Shown piece by piece: positions 5,342-5,681 of a DNA stretch of 5,681 bases (position 1 is the first letter of the stretch; each line of letters begins with the position of its first letter). Both the position numbers and the translations under genes were made by a program. This stretch comes from Prosthecochloris ethylica (GTDB taxonomy: Bacteria; Bacteroidota; Chlorobiia; Chlorobiales; Chlorobiaceae): NCBI RefSeq assembly GCF_015234275.1, contig NZ_JADGII010000043.1, one strand, 5' to 3'. Under the pieces are notes generated by a model, which saw only the letters and a list, made by a program, of their open reading frames with translations, had not been told where the DNA came from and did not search any database.

Positions 5342-5566
5342 GGGTCAGCGCCGCTGACCCCTACGAAAGACAAGCCAAATATCCGTAAATCGTTATTCGT
5401 AAATGGAAAATGGTGTAGGGGCGAGCGGCGCTCGCCCGCAATGAACCATCGCCAACCACCAAACGCCCCCGGCGAATGCCGCCACAAAACACCAGACCAG
5501 CTCATCCTGCTTTTTCTCGTCGCTGGTCACTCGTCACTTGTCACTGCGCCGACAGGCGCAAAGCGC
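5342..5566. repeat. Composite repeat copy F (third tandem unit, chimeric)
   Basis: Begins 252 bases after unit E. The minus-strand REP-like hairpin is at 5342-5364 and the plus-strand one at 5415-5437, with the GGC loop as in B and C. The spacer between them is replaced by four AT-rich heptamers on the opposite strand (5384-5411: CGTAAAT, CGTTATT, CGTAAAT, GGAAAAT). Downstream are the GGC-GAAT-GCC hairpin (5471-5480), heptamers at 5518-5545 (CGTCGCT, GGTCACT, CGTCACT, TGTCACT), hairpin GCGCC-GACA-GGCGC (5546-5559) and a further AAAGCGC. It ends 20 bases beyond the stop codon of the GNAT fragment. Confidence 0.88.
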
Positions 5567-5586
5567 ATCCCGCCCCCCCATCACCT

Positions 5587-5681
5587 TTATCTTACAAAAG
5601 CAAGCAGATCCTTCATCAGAAGAAACAGATGATATGGGTCAGTAGGACTTTGTTCAAACCCCCAGTGCAGGTACCAGCTAC
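5587..5681 (-). CDS. GNAT-family acetyltransferase, C-terminal fragment (runs off window)
   Basis: A minus-strand frame enters at the window edge and ends at TAA (5589-5587), giving 30 residues. The fragment contains WYLHWGFEQSPTDPYHLFLL followed by MKDLLAFVR. The 'Y..GF..SP.DP..LFL.MKDL' pattern is the typical end of GNAT acetyltransferases of the TacT/AtaT-like toxin type, where the last two strands complete the acetyl-CoA-binding fold. Such toxins acetylate aminoacyl-tRNA and are normally encoded just after a small ribbon-helix-helix (DUF1778) antitoxin, which would lie beyond the window end. Only the C-terminus is visible, so the catalytic Tyr and the P-loop-like acetyl-CoA motif cannot be checked. 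The low-G repeat sequence right after the stop shows no clear terminator. Confidence 0.72.
   Translation of the reverse strand, partial: SWYLHWGFEQSPTDPYHLFLLMKDLLAFVR

Noticed and set aside
4836..5437. CRISPR-like array
   Set aside because: The periodic units are about 253 bases, the intervening sequence is itself repeated rather than unique, and no cas gene is present.
4814..5632. Open frames at 4814-5032, 5077-5298 and 5441-5632 in the tandem repeats
   Set aside because: They read through hairpins and heptamers, share the same repeat-derived peptides, and have low-complexity Pro/Arg/Thr content. The last also overlaps the GNAT fragment.
1..5681. Integron cassette array with attC sites
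   Set aside because: TA cassettes between repeats suggested it, but no paired RYYYAAC/GTTRRRY boxes flank the cassettes, and genes occur in both orientations, sometimes two or three per cassette.

Overview
The window looks like an accessory stretch of a bacterial chromosome. It holds compact gene cassettes set between copies of a complex composite repeat. The repeat style, near absence of Shine-Dalgarno sites in front of two of the leading genes, and protein families shared with the Bacteroidota/Chlorobiota group suggest a green sulfur bacterium such as Chlorobium. That assignment is an inference from general familiarity, not a database match.

Layout: 1-170 is a degenerate, left-truncated repeat copy (A). 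235-1590 (+) is a 451-residue protein resembling the DUF6880 family. 1622-1951 is repeat copy B. 2084-2844 (+) is a two-gene zeta-toxin-like kinase / small partner operon with an ATGA overlap. 2925-3205 is repeat copy C. 4713-3215 (-) is a three-gene operon: RelE/HigB-like toxin, then XRE antitoxin with a long aromatic tail, then a SecB-like protein. 4767-5566 is a tandem set of repeat copies (D, E, F) with a period of about 253 bp. 5681-5587 (-) is the C-terminal end of a GNAT acetyltransferase that runs off the window.

The most interesting biology is the minus-strand triad. Its gene order, the ATGA coupling of genes 2 and 3, the tyrosine-rich extension on the antitoxin, and the SecB-like pattern of the third protein together fit a toxin-antitoxin-chaperone (TAC) system. 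In such a system a dedicated SecB-like chaperone protects the antitoxin by binding its C-terminal 'chaperone addiction' tail. With the zeta-like operon and the GNAT fragment, three of the four cassettes resemble toxin modules.

The repeats are not simple. Each composite combines (i) REP-like hairpins with a GTAG head, arranged as an inverted pair 73-81 bp apart whose two members differ by compensatory base-pair changes; (ii) two to four tandem heptamers of the form NNTCACY; (iii) a GCGC hairpin; (iv) a motif ending GTAATCAGTGGGCAAC; and (v) a small GGC-GAAT-GCC hairpin. Every gene cassette sits between copies, so the repeats could serve as sites for recombination or cassette shuffling. Sampled 60-base lines give about 63% GC in the DUF6880-like gene (901-960) and about 43% in the toxin gene (4381-4440), which suggests separate origins for the cassettes.
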